Source: Bog-756 sp963730685 (lineage in GTDB: Bacteria > Actinomycetota > Acidimicrobiia > Acidimicrobiales > RAAP-2). From it: 64,000 nucleotides of DNA. Below the pieces are notes generated by a model that worked only from the letters and a program-made list of their open reading frames with translations, was not told the origin of the DNA and made no database searches. The number at the start of each line of letters is the position of its first letter. Within the stretch, counting starts at the first letter, position 1. The position numbers and the translations under genes are program-made. The stretch is taken from contig CAVSSP010000001.1 of the NCBI GenBank assembly GCA_963730685.1, positions 310,001 to 374,000 on the forward strand, written 5' to 3'. Shown piece after piece: positions 53,453-62,619 of the stretch.

Positions 53453-54685
53453 GTGAATAGGAAAAAAATCCTCAGAATCGGCTTGATCGCATTGGCTGCG
53501 ACGGCGCTACCGATCATGCGATCCGGAGTGGCTGGAGCCGACTACGCGGCGACGCCGTACGACATTGTCGGAATCGGCGGGGACACCCCGCAGTTCTCCC
53601 TGGACTTCCTATCCAATGGCGACGCCGATGCGGACCCTGGTTTCAACGCTGCGGGGAACGAGAGGCGTCTGGTGACGTTCGATGCTGAAGGTGATGCAAA
53701 CGGACGTGCCTCCTACTACGGCAGCGACTCCGGGTCCAACTCGGGTGCCGCACAGGATCCGACGCAAGTGCTCCAGGACGGTGAGTTTCCGAGCCAGCGA
53801 AATAGCAGCAGTGGGAACGCAATCGTCTCGCTCCAGAATGACACTCCCAATGACATCAACTTCATCGGCAGCTCGACGGCCCTGAGCACCAGCAACGTGA
53901 GTTCGAGCGGTCCCGCGCTGCACGAGTTCGAATTCGGGACGGATACCGTCAAGCTCGCGGCCGACAGCACGACGAACGCTCCTTCGACCCTGACCGTTGC
54001 GCAGCTGGTCGGCATCTATGAGGAGAACGCAGGCTTCACTACCTGGAACGGCACTGGCCTCGGCAATGGAACCGGATCGAGCGCCACCATCGTGCCGCTC
54101 CTGCCTCCGTCTACCTCGGCGATCACGAAGGCCTTCCTGAAGACCCTCAACATCACGTATAGCCAGGTGGCCACTTCGATCCAGAACAACCCTGTGGAGC
54201 AGAACGACCCCACCGCGATCACCCTTAACGCAAGCCCCGCGAACGCGATCGTTCCGTTCTCGACGGCGAGATACGACTTGATCGCGGGGAGTTCCAACCC
54301 CGGTGTGGCTCCGGGGCCGGCCCATCCGTACTTCCCTGCCATTCCGGGTGACAGCACGTTCGTTCCTGCTGATGCGGGCGAGACCTACCCCCTGCAGCCG
54401 CAGGCAACAGCTGCCATCCAGCTGCTTGCCAGCGGGGGGACCTCGAACGTCGTCGACTACATCGACATTCGCCAGTCTGATCTGGCTGACACGGGGGCCA
54501 CCTCAGCTGCCGAGCCCGGCTCGACCGTCAACTGGGCGGACTTCCTGTTCGCCGGTGCAGGCGGATGGAGCCTGGCGACCCCGACAGTCGGCGTGGAGCC
54601 GTACATTGCCACCCCTGCTGGCCAGCAACTGATCCTGGACTCAGGAGTGACCCCGGTCTACGCCAACGTCGGCTCGTTCACGTAG
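53453..54685 (+). CDS. PstS-like substrate-binding protein
   Basis: A 410-aa secreted protein from GTG 53453. A signal peptide (ILRIGLIALAATALPIMRSGVAGADYA) is followed by YDIVGIGGDTPQFSLDFL, the opening strand seen in PstS-type (PBP-like) phosphate-binding proteins, and ends with DYIDIRQSDLADTG and a C-terminal loop region. There is no lipobox Cys, so it may be free or wall-bound. Assignment rests on the N-terminal motif and on pstB and pstC 8 kb downstream in the same direction; it is moderately sure. Confidence 0.65.
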   Translation: MNRKKILRIGLIALAATALPIMRSGVAGADYAATPYDIVGIGGDTPQFSLDFLSNGDADADPGFNAAGNERRLVTFDAEGDANGRASYYGSDSGSNSGAAQDPTQVLQDGEFPSQRNSSSGNAIVSLQNDTPNDINFIGSSTALSTSNVSSSGPALHEFEFGTDTVKLAADSTTNAPSTLTVAQLVGIYEENAGFTTWNGTGLGNGTGSSATIVPLLPPSTSAITKAFLKTLNITYSQVATSIQNNPVEQNDPTAITLNASPANAIVPFSTARYDLIAGSSNPGVAPGPAHPYFPAIPGDSTFVPADAGETYPLQPQATAAIQLLASGGTSNVVDYIDIRQSDLADTGATSAAEPGSTVNWADFLFAGAGGWSLATPTVGVEPYIATPAGQQLILDSGVTPVYANVGSFT

Positions 54686-54738
54686 ACGCATCCGGCAGTG
54701 CGCAGCCAACGCTGCGTAGTTGACAGGCCGGGTATCTG

Positions 54739-54780
54739 GGTCCGGGGTGCGCAATCGACAACGAGGGTGCACCCCGGACC
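54739..54780. terminator. stem-loop between PstS-like and surface-protein genes
   Basis: A perfect 12-bp stem (GGTCCGGGGTGC with its complement) around an 18-base loop, just after the PstS-like gene. It could end or weaken transcription before the surface-protein gene. A T-run is missing. Confidence 0.55.
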
Positions 54781-54801
54781 AGTCCGGTCGGCATCACCAC
54801 A

Positions 54802-54831
54802 TCAATCCGAAAAACGTCAATCCGAAAAACA
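54802..54831. repeat. 15-bp direct repeat in leader
   Basis: TCAATCCGAAAAAC occurs twice in tandem (54802-54831), in the A-rich leader 25 bp before the start of the surface protein. It could be a regulatory site or a duplication at a repeat boundary. Confidence 0.7.
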
Positions 54832-54855
54832 GATAAAGAACAGGAAAGTAGCAAT

Positions 54856-57057
54856 ATGAGAAAGCTCTTCAGAGCCCTCACCGCTGCAAGCGTGATAGCA
54901 GCCGCAGGAGGGACACTGATCGTAGGACTGTCGACGGCATCCTACGCAGACGCAACGACCCCACCCCCTTGGGACACCTTCACCCCGACGGACGGTGCGA
55001 CCTATGGCGGCTATTCGAGCCCGGCAGGCTACGGCGCCGTCGGTGGCCTGACCTTCTACAACTCGGTGGGGCAGCAGATCACGGGAGGGTCCACAAGCGC
55101 CTACCCGTTCGCTGCCTATGCCGAGGGTTCCGTTTCCACCGGCGGAACAAAGGCGCAGCTGTACATCGCCGTTCCGGGGGCATCAGACCCGAGCGGATGG
55201 ACCAAGCTGACCCTGGGTAACGTCGGCAGCAACTTCCCGAATTCGGGTGCGCCCTCGAACCTTGCCAGCTCCACCCTGCCGTTGTTCACAGGCACCACTG
55301 GTGGATCGAGCCTCAACTCCTTCGTAACGGCCAACCCCGACTCGGGCAGTCCGGATGTTGGGTACTACCAGGTTCGTGAGATCACCTCCGGTACCGGGGC
55401 GGTCGGCACCGAGGAAAATGCCGCCGACATCCTGATCGACACCACCAACAGCACCTGGACACTGGCCTACCCGACTCCTGCAGCCATCGGGACTACGACC
55501 AGCCTGACCACGGTGCCGCCCAGTCCGGCCAGCCCACAGGTCCTGGGAACCAGTGTGACCATCACCGCCCAGGTCACCGACGCCGACGGTTCGTCGCCCG
55601 CCGGTGGAACGGTGCAGTTCCAGCAGAACGGCGCCGCCTTGGGTACCCCGGTCACGGTTGCGAGCAACGGTCAGGCAGCCCTGTCGACCAGTGCCCTGGC
55701 ACTGGGGAGTGACTCGCTCACTGCGGTGTTCACCCCGGCGACGGGTACCAACTACACGACTTCCACCAGTGCCGCTGTGCCGTACAGCGTGACTCCCGCT
55801 GTGGGGACAACCACAGGGCTCGCTTCGTCACCGCTCAGCCCGGTAAGCACCGGGACGCCGGTTACGTTCACTGCGACCGTCGCGGATGCAGACAGCAGCG
55901 TTCCCACCGGTACCGTTACCTTCGAGGATGGTGGCACACCGATCGCCGGCGAGAGCAACGTCGCTCTTACGGGCAACACTGCTACGTACACGACGAGCTC
56001 GTTGAGCATCGCGACCCATAACCTGAGCGCGGTCTACAACCCGCCCGCCGGATTCGCAACTTCGACGGGGACCGAGTCCTTTACGGTGAACCCGAACGGT
56101 GATGGAACGACCACGGCACTCACGGTCAACCCGAGTGCGGCGCCGATCAGCTCCAACGTCACCGTGAACGCGTCCGTCACGGACAATGCCTCATCTACCC
56201 TGACGCCCACCGGAACCGTGACCTTCTACGACAACGGTGCGTCCACGTCGGGTACGGTCACCGGCTCCAGCGTGTCACTCGGCAGCGGCCCAGTGCCGCT
56301 GGTCGCGGGGCTCGCATCGCTGACCACGGCGTTCACGTCAACGGGTGCGCACAATCTCGTCGCCGTGTACAACGGGGCGGCCCCGGCCTTCGTCGGGTCG
56401 ACGTCCTCAGACGTGTTGTTCACCGCCCTGCCGGCCGCCAGTTCCCCTGATCCGCAGGACATCCAGGTCGTCGTTCCGGCCGGTAGCCTGCTCATCACCA
56501 CGCCGTATTACGGGCCCACAACAGCCAATCCTGCAGGTAACCCGTTCGTCCTGAACCCAGCGGTACTGGATCCTGCCACCGCCACCTTCTCGGCGTCGGG
56601 TCAGTTCGGTAGCGCTGCCAACCCGTCGCAGGGTGTGACCATCACGGACACGCAGGCTGCGGGCACCGGTTGGGTGGCCTTCGCCCAGACCAGCGACTTC
56701 ACGAACGGGAGCGGGGGCAAGATCAACGGGCAGAACCTGACCCTGACCGGTGTCACCCCGTCGTACCCGTCGGGTAGCGCTCTGACGGCTGGTTCTGTAG
56801 TGACCAACGACGTGACAGACACGCTGTTGGGCGGCGCAAACTCCTATGGCGTCTCCGCACCTGGCACTGACGGGCTTCAGGGCCTCTCGGAGGGCACCAC
56901 CACACCTGTTGCTGCCCACCAGTTTGCTCAGACGGCTTCGTTTGCCCCCGGATCCGGGGACGGATCCGTGTACATCTACGGTGTTCTGCATCTGGTGGCG
57001 CCGTCCTCGACACCGTCGGGCACCTACTCCGCCACGTTGACCTTCACCATCGCCTGA
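54856..57057 (+). CDS. secreted Ig-repeat protein with WxL-like C-terminus
   Basis: A 733-aa exported protein. A signal peptide (residues 1-33) is followed by an N-terminal domain shared with the next surface proteins (YGGYSSPAGYGAVGGLTFYNSVGQQITGGS). Three bacterial Ig-like repeats come next (TGTVTFEDGG, VTFTATV, NLSAVYNPPAGF signatures). The C-terminal part (GTGWVAFAQTSDFTNGSGGKINGQNLTLTG, ending GTYSATLTFTIA) resembles the wall-binding WxL domain, but the W-x-L motif reads WVA. It has no sortase signal. The downstream DUF916 protein is its likely partner. Ends in a strong terminator. Confidence 0.7.
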   Translation: MRKLFRALTAASVIAAAGGTLIVGLSTASYADATTPPPWDTFTPTDGATYGGYSSPAGYGAVGGLTFYNSVGQQITGGSTSAYPFAAYAEGSVSTGGTKAQLYIAVPGASDPSGWTKLTLGNVGSNFPNSGAPSNLASSTLPLFTGTTGGSSLNSFVTANPDSGSPDVGYYQVREITSGTGAVGTEENAADILIDTTNSTWTLAYPTPAAIGTTTSLTTVPPSPASPQVLGTSVTITAQVTDADGSSPAGGTVQFQQNGAALGTPVTVASNGQAALSTSALALGSDSLTAVFTPATGTNYTTSTSAAVPYSVTPAVGTTTGLASSPLSPVSTGTPVTFTATVADADSSVPTGTVTFEDGGTPIAGESNVALTGNTATYTTSSLSIATHNLSAVYNPPAGFATSTGTESFTVNPNGDGTTTALTVNPSAAPISSNVTVNASVTDNASSTLTPTGTVTFYDNGASTSGTVTGSSVSLGSGPVPLVAGLASLTTAFTSTGAHNLVAVYNGAAPAFVGSTSSDVLFTALPAASSPDPQDIQVVVPAGSLLITTPYYGPTTANPAGNPFVLNPAVLDPATATFSASGQFGSAANPSQGVTITDTQAAGTGWVAFAQTSDFTNGSGGKINGQNLTLTGVTPSYPSGSALTAGSVVTNDVTDTLLGGANSYGVSAPGTDGLQGLSEGTTTPVAAHQFAQTASFAPGSGDGSVYIYGVLHLVAPSSTPSGTYSATLTFTIA

Positions 57058-57077
57058 CCAGTCAGCACGCGGTCGCT

Positions 57078-57120
57078 CAAGGAGCGGGCGCCGGCCGTTC
57101 GGCCGGTTGCCCGCTCCTTG
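57078..57120 (+). terminator. strong bipartite terminator
   Basis: CAAGGAGCGGGC pairs with its complement GCCCGCTCCTTG (12 bp), and the loop itself contains a CCGGCC/GGCCGG stem. It lies 20 bp past the surface-protein stop, so the next gene needs its own promoter. Confidence 0.75.
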
Positions 57121-57181
57121 TGCCTTCTGGTAGTTCTTCCGAGGAATCAAATAAGAAGAAATGCGATAGGTTTAGTCACTT

Positions 57182-58315
57182 ATGAAAGTTCTTCAATCCG
57201 CCTCGGGGGAGTATCCCCAGTTCAGCTGGGCTAAACACCCGTGGCTCCGGCCACTGCCAGCTGTCGCGGCTGCTCTATGCATGCTGGCTTTAGCCGTCAG
57301 TTCATCGGCGCCGGCATTGGCGGCTTCGCCTCCGGCAGCCAGCGGTCGGGTCACCTTCGGTATCGTGCCGGCGCAGGCCAATGGTGAAGCAGTACGGTCG
57401 AATTTCACCATCGGGGCGACGCCCGGAGGCGTGGTCTTCGATCAGGTCGCCGCCCTCAACTTCTCCGCCGTGCCGTTGTCGTTACAGGTCAACGCAACCG
57501 ACGCCATCGAGACCAGTGGAGGTGGGTTCGGTCTCCTCCCTCCCAACGTCCCGCCAACCAAGGCGGGGGCGTGGATCACGATTCGTCCCCAGTTCGCCAC
57601 CGTGGCGGTACCCGCTGGTACATCCAAGGCACCCGGCCATGTTTTGATCCCGTTGACCATCCACGTACCGCTCGATACTGCCCCGGGTGACCACGTTGCC
57701 GGCATCGTCGTCACGCTGCAGAGCCGAGGCACCAACCGCACGGGACAAGACGTGATCCTGGACCAAAGGGTCGGCACGAGGGTGTATATCCAGGTCTCGG
57801 GTCCCCTGATTGCCAAGGTCAGCGTGAGCGGCCTCCGCTCCTCCTATGCGGGCACTCTGAACCCCGTCGGTCGAGGCCATGTCGAGACGAGCTACGTGCT
57901 CACCAACTCCGGCAACGTCGACCTCTCCGTTGGCCAGACCGTTTCCGTGACCGGACTACTGGGCTCGAAGCGCGTGGTGAATGTGCCGAAGGTGGCGCTT
58001 CTCTTGCCTGGTGCCTCGGTATCCGAGGAGGTGGCGATTCCCAGTGTGTGGCCACAGCTCTTGGCCCATGAAGTGGTGACGGCCAGGCCGACAGTCTTGG
58101 CGACCGGCCAGAGGTCACATGCTGTGACCGCCACTGCCTCGACCTGGCTCTGGACTATTCCGTGGCCCTTGATCGTCGTGATCATCGTGTTGATCGGCGT
58201 CCTCTATCTCTACCGGCGGCAGCGCTCTCGTCGGTCACCCGATCGGCCTCGTGGCACGACGCCCGGTTCAAATGAGGTACCGACGCCCGTCCAACGGACG
58301 GGGGTGTCGGCATGA
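57182..58315 (+). CDS. DUF916-type WxL-interacting protein
   Basis: A 377-aa exported membrane protein of the DUF916/WxLIP family: signal peptide, then GVVFDQVAALNFSAVPLSLQVNATDAIETSGGGFGLLPP and HVPLDTAPGDHVAGIVVTLQSRG, the peptidoglycan-binding domain. A second beta domain (SYVLTNSGNVDLSVGQTV) leads to a final helix (PWPLIVVIIVLIGVLYLY) and a basic tail. In Firmicutes such proteins hold WxL proteins on the wall. It starts at ATG 57182 and overlaps the next gene by 4 bp (ATGA). Confidence 0.82.
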   Translation: MKVLQSASGEYPQFSWAKHPWLRPLPAVAAALCMLALAVSSSAPALAASPPAASGRVTFGIVPAQANGEAVRSNFTIGATPGGVVFDQVAALNFSAVPLSLQVNATDAIETSGGGFGLLPPNVPPTKAGAWITIRPQFATVAVPAGTSKAPGHVLIPLTIHVPLDTAPGDHVAGIVVTLQSRGTNRTGQDVILDQRVGTRVYIQVSGPLIAKVSVSGLRSSYAGTLNPVGRGHVETSYVLTNSGNVDLSVGQTVSVTGLLGSKRVVNVPKVALLLPGASVSEEVAIPSVWPQLLAHEVVTARPTVLATGQRSHAVTATASTWLWTIPWPLIVVIIVLIGVLYLYRRQRSRRSPDRPRGTTPGSNEVPTPVQRTGVSA

Positions 58316-59211
58316 AGGTCTCGATTGTCGTGACACGATCTATCGCTGCTCTGGCGGTTGGCGCCGTGGCCCTCGTGGCAACTGTCGGGCCCGCCGCAGC
58401 TACGCCGTCCGTCCCGTACTCAGATCCGAATGCCGTCGGATACATCGGCATCTGCAACCAGCAGAACCAACAGATCACCACCGGGAGCATCCACTCCGCA
58501 CCATTCACTTGGAAGGTGATCTCAAGCGTGCCCGCACCCCAAGCGGTCAGCGGAGCCGGACGGACGGCAACCCTGTACGCCTATCAACCGATCAAGAATC
58601 TTCCGTCCGGATACTGGAGCGGAGATCAGATGGCAGCCCCAGCCGTGTACTCCAATCCGGCATACCCCACGGCAGTCTCCACGGAACGGGATTTCGCGCT
58701 GTCGCAGTTCTTGACCGTATTCCCTCCCAGGTGGGACGGCTTCGTTCAGCTCAGAATGTACCTCGATGCGCCGGGGGTGCCACCACACGTGCTGTCGTAT
58801 CCTGCTCTCAATCTCTACATCTCGGGCGACTCGTGGCAGACGGTGGGAGGCGGCTCGGTTGACTGCGCTTCGGGTCAAGCTGTATCCAAGGCGGCCGATC
58901 TTCCGATCACAACCACTGCTAAAGGAGGATCGGGAGCACCGTCCTCTTCGTCCTCGTCGTCGACGACCGGAGGCGGCTCGGTCTCATCTTCGGGGACCGG
59001 CGGCAAAGGCGGGACCACCGGTGCTGCGGGACCATCGTCCTCCGGTAGCAATGGAAGTGGATCCACGGACTCGGCTGGGACGCTGACGGCGACAGCGTCC
59101 AAGACTTCAAACGTGGCCCTGGTGATCGTCCTGGTTGCGGCGATGGTGATCCTTTGCGCGCTGGTGGCAGTACTCGTGCTCAGGATCAAGAGACGAGAGT
59201 CGCTTCCGTGA
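58312..59211 (+). CDS. membrane-anchored surface protein, unknown function
   Basis: A 299-aa protein with a signal peptide, an extracytoplasmic domain of about 170 residues, a Ser/Gly/Thr-rich stalk (residues about 205-255) and a C-terminal anchor (VALVIVLVAAMVILCALVAVLVL). GYIGICNQQNQQITTGS matches the GGLTFYNSVGQQITGGS segment of the two Ig-repeat proteins, so it shares their N-terminal domain. It is coupled at both ends: ATGA with the DUF916 gene and GTGA with the next. Probably a receptor or docking partner. Confidence 0.68.
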   Translation: MKVSIVVTRSIAALAVGAVALVATVGPAAATPSVPYSDPNAVGYIGICNQQNQQITTGSIHSAPFTWKVISSVPAPQAVSGAGRTATLYAYQPIKNLPSGYWSGDQMAAPAVYSNPAYPTAVSTERDFALSQFLTVFPPRWDGFVQLRMYLDAPGVPPHVLSYPALNLYISGDSWQTVGGGSVDCASGQAVSKAADLPITTTAKGGSGAPSSSSSSSTTGGGSVSSSGTGGKGGTTGAAGPSSSGSNGSGSTDSAGTLTATASKTSNVALVIVLVAAMVILCALVAVLVLRIKRRESLP

Positions 59212-62200
59212 ACCGAATCGACAGGAGCCATCCGTCAACAGGGCGTCGTTCTCAACCGAGACCGTCCACCGAAGGGCAATCAGTGAAAATCAAACAGAGG
59301 TATTCGTGGGCGACAAGAGCCAGGTCTGCTCTGATAGCGATCGTCGTAATCGCCGCGACGTGCGGGTCGATTCTGGCGATCGGGGCTCAGCGATCGTTGG
59401 CGGATACCACGACCCCACCCCCGTGGGACACCTTCACTCCGACAAACGGTGCGACCTATGGCGGCTATTCGAGCCCGGCAGGCTACGGCGCCGTCGGTGG
59501 CCTGACCTTCTACAACTCGGTGGGGCAGCAGATCACGGGAGGGTCCACAAGCGCCTACCCGTTCGCTGCCTATGCCGAGGGTTCCGTTTCCACCGGCGGA
59601 ACAAAGGCGCAGCTGTACATCGCCGTTCCGGGGGCATCAGACCCGAGCGGATGGACCAAGCTGACCCTGGGTAACGTCGGCAGCAACTTCCCGAATTCGG
59701 GTGCGCCCTCGAACCTTGCCAGCTCCACCCTGCCGTTGTTCACAGCCGGCACCGCTGGCACGAGCCTCAACTCCTTCGTAACTACGAACCCCAACTCGGG
59801 TAGTCCGGATGCCGGGTACTACCAGGTTCGCGAGATCACCACCGGTACCGGGGCGGTCGGCACCGAGGAAAATGCCGCCGACATCCTGATCGACACCACC
59901 AACAGCACCTGGACACTGGCCTACCCGACTCCTGCAGCCATCGGGACTACGACCAGCCTGACCACGGTGCCGCCCAGTCCGGCCAGCCCACAGGTCCTGG
60001 GAACCAGTGTGACCATCACCGCCCAGGTCACCGACGCCGACGGTTCGTCGCCGGCCGGTGGAACGGTGCAGTTCCAGCAGAACGGCGCCGCCTTGGGTAG
60101 CCCGGTCACGGTTGCGAGCAACGGTCAGGCAGCCCTGTCGACCAGTGCCCTGGCACTGGGGAGCGACTCGCTCACTGCGGTGTTCACCCCGGCGACGGGT
60201 ACCAACTACACGACTTCCACCAGTGCCGCTGTGCCGTACAGCGTGACGTCGGGTGCTGTCTCCACCACGACCGTCCTGACGGCGTCGACGGCGAGCCCGG
60301 TCATCTACGGGACGCCGGTGACGTTCACCGCCACGGTGTCAGACTCCGACAGCACCGCTCCCACCGGCACCGTCACCTTCGAGGACGGTGGCTCGCCGAT
60401 CACGGGAGAGAGCAATGTCGCACTGAGCGTGAGCAGCCCCTACACGGCGACGTATGCACCGACCCCTCCGTTGAGTGTGGCCACCCATTCGATCACGGCC
60501 GTGTACAACGCCCCGAGCGGTTTCCAGACCTCGACGGGTGGCCCGTTGTCGTACACCGTCAACGGGATCGGCACCACGACGACATTGACGGCGTCGACGG
60601 CGAGCCCGGTCATCTACGGGACACCGGTGACGTTCACCGCCACGGTGTCAGACTCCGACAGCACCGCTCCCAGCGGCACCGTCACCTTCGAGGACGGTGG
60701 CTCGCCGATCGCAAGCAACGTCGCACTGAGTGGGAGCGGCCCCTACACGGCGACGTATGCACCGACCCCTCCGTTGAGTGTGGCCACCCATTCGATCACG
60801 GCCGTGTACAACGCCCCGAACGGTTTCCAGACCTCGACGGGTGGCCCGTTGTCGTACACCGTCAACGGGATCGGCACCACGACGACGCTGACGGCGTCGA
60901 CGGCGAGCCCGGCCATCTACGGGACACCGGTGACCTTCACCGCCACGGTGACAGACTCCGACAGCACCGCTCCCACCGGCACCGTCACCTTCGAGGATGG
61001 TGGCACGCCGATCACGGGCGAGAGCAATGTCGCACTGGCGGGCTCCGGGCCCTACACGGCCACGTATTCGACAGGCACATTGAGCGCAGCTGCCCATGCG
61101 CTCAGCGCTGTGTACAACCCGCCAGCCGGCTACACGGCCTCGACCGGACCATTGGCCTTCACGGTGAACCCGCTGACATCCACGTCCACTTCGCTGTCGG
61201 TGTCACCTCCCAGTCCACAAATCGCTGGAACGGCCGAGGCTCTGACAGCCACGGTGAGCCCAGTGGCCGCGACCGGTACCGTGCAATTCGAGGACGGCAC
61301 CACGGCGATCGGAAGCCCTCAACCTGTCCTCGGCGGAACTGCTACCGTCTCGACCTCGAGCCTTCCGAGTGGGACCGACGCTCTCAGCGCGGTGTTCACG
61401 CCCGCGGCTGACAACGGTTACTCGGGATCGACGGGCACTGCCTCGTTCGTGGTGGTACCGCTGCCCCCGGCGGCACCTGCGGGTTCGACCGGATCCCAGA
61501 GCGCAACGTCGACGGATCCGACCGGGACAGCAACGGCGACGGTTGCCGCAGTGACCGCCACAGCGACAGGGACAGGCTCTCTGACCGTGTCGACGTACGC
61601 CTCGAATCCGAGCGGGACCGCGATCTCCGACGGTACGGGTGCCTACTACGACGCCAGCGTCGCTACCGGCTCGTCGTTCACGTCGCTGACCATCACGATC
61701 TGCAACCCGGGTGCTGGGAACTCCCTGCAGTGGTTCAACGGCACCAGCTGGACCGACTTCTCGAATGTGACGACCTCGAACGGCTGCCTGGTCGGAACGG
61801 TGACCGCTTCCACGTCGCCCGACTTGGCCCAGCTGACCGGAACACCTGTGGCGGTTGTCACTCGGAGTACGGGGTACACCTTGGTGGGCTCGGACGGCGG
61901 GGTCTTCAACTTCGGTACCACCCCCCATGGCTCGGAGGGTGGCAAGACCCTCAACAAGCCGATCGTCGGGATCGCCAGCACGCCCAGTGGCAACGGGTAC
62001 TGGCTGGTCGCATCGGACGGCGGCGTGTTCTCGTTCGGTGATGCGACCTTCCACGGCTCGACCGGTGCCATCGAGCTCAACAAGCCGATCGTCGGGATCG
62101 CCAGCACGCCCAGCGGCAACGGGTACTGGCTGGTTGCGTCGGACGGCGGCATCTTTGCCTTCGGGGATGCGGCATTCCACGGGTCGCTGGGGGCCAAGCC

Positions 62201-62616
62201 GCTGAACAAGCCAATCGTCGGAATCGCCAGCACGCCCAGCGGCAACGGGTACTGGCTGGTCGCGTCCGACGGTGGTGTCTTCGCCTTCGGTGATGCGTCC
62301 TACTACGGGTCGCTGGGGGCCAAGCCCCTCAACAAGCCGATCGTCGGGATCGCCAGCACGCCAAGCGGCAACGGGTACTGGCTGGTCGCTTCCGACGGCG
62401 GTGTGTTCTCGTTCGGCAAGGCCGGCTTCCACGGCTCGACCGGAAAGCTGAAGATCAACAAGCCGATCATCGGGATCGTCCCGACTGCCAGCGGGAACGG
62501 CTACTGGCTTGTCGGATCGGACGGTGGCATCTACTCCGGTGGCGACGCGAAATTTCAAGGGATCGGCCGGTGGCCTCAAGTTGAACGGCCCAATCGTGGC
62601 GGCGACGGGAGCGTAG
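59208..62616 (+). CDS. secreted Ig-repeat and beta-propeller-like protein (frameshifted)
   Basis: About 1135 aa once repaired. GTG 59208 overlaps the upstream stop (GTGA); GTG 59283 is an alternative before the signal peptide. The N-terminal 280 residues nearly repeat those of the protein at 54856. Four or five Ig-like modules follow (VTFTATVSDSDSTAPTGTVTFEDGG). The C-terminus is five 42-residue repeats (NKPIVGIASTPSGNGYWLVASDGG), an actinobacterial propeller-like family. One extra base near 62562 breaks the last repeat; removing it gives SAGGLKLNGPIVAATGA and a stop at 62614-62616, otherwise the frame runs into pstB. No anchor motif is seen. Confidence 0.72.
60276..61120 (+). repeat. Ig-module DNA repeats, about 300-bp period
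   Basis: Near-identical blocks starting at about 60276, 60585 and 60888 (each opens CTGACGGCGTCGACGGCGAG or close). Each encodes one Ig-like module. The high DNA identity points to recent expansion or gene conversion. Confidence 0.85.
61953..62580 (+). repeat. five 126-bp tandem repeats
   Basis: Units beginning AACAAGCCGATCGTCGGGAT, or nearly so, at 61953, 62079, 62205, 62331 and 62457 encode the 42-residue GYWLVASDGG repeats. Spacing is an exact 126 bp. They are coding repeats, not CRISPR: no spacers. Confidence 0.9.
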
Positions 62617-62619
62617 GAA

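Noticed and set aside
61953..62580. Possible CRISPR-like array
   Set aside because: The 126-bp repeats are contiguous, have no spacers and code a regular 42-residue protein repeat.
54856..62616. Sortase (LPXTG) anchoring of the large surface proteins
   Set aside because: Neither C-terminus has an LPXTG-like motif with hydrophobic tail; a WxL/DUF916 or free secreted mode fits better.
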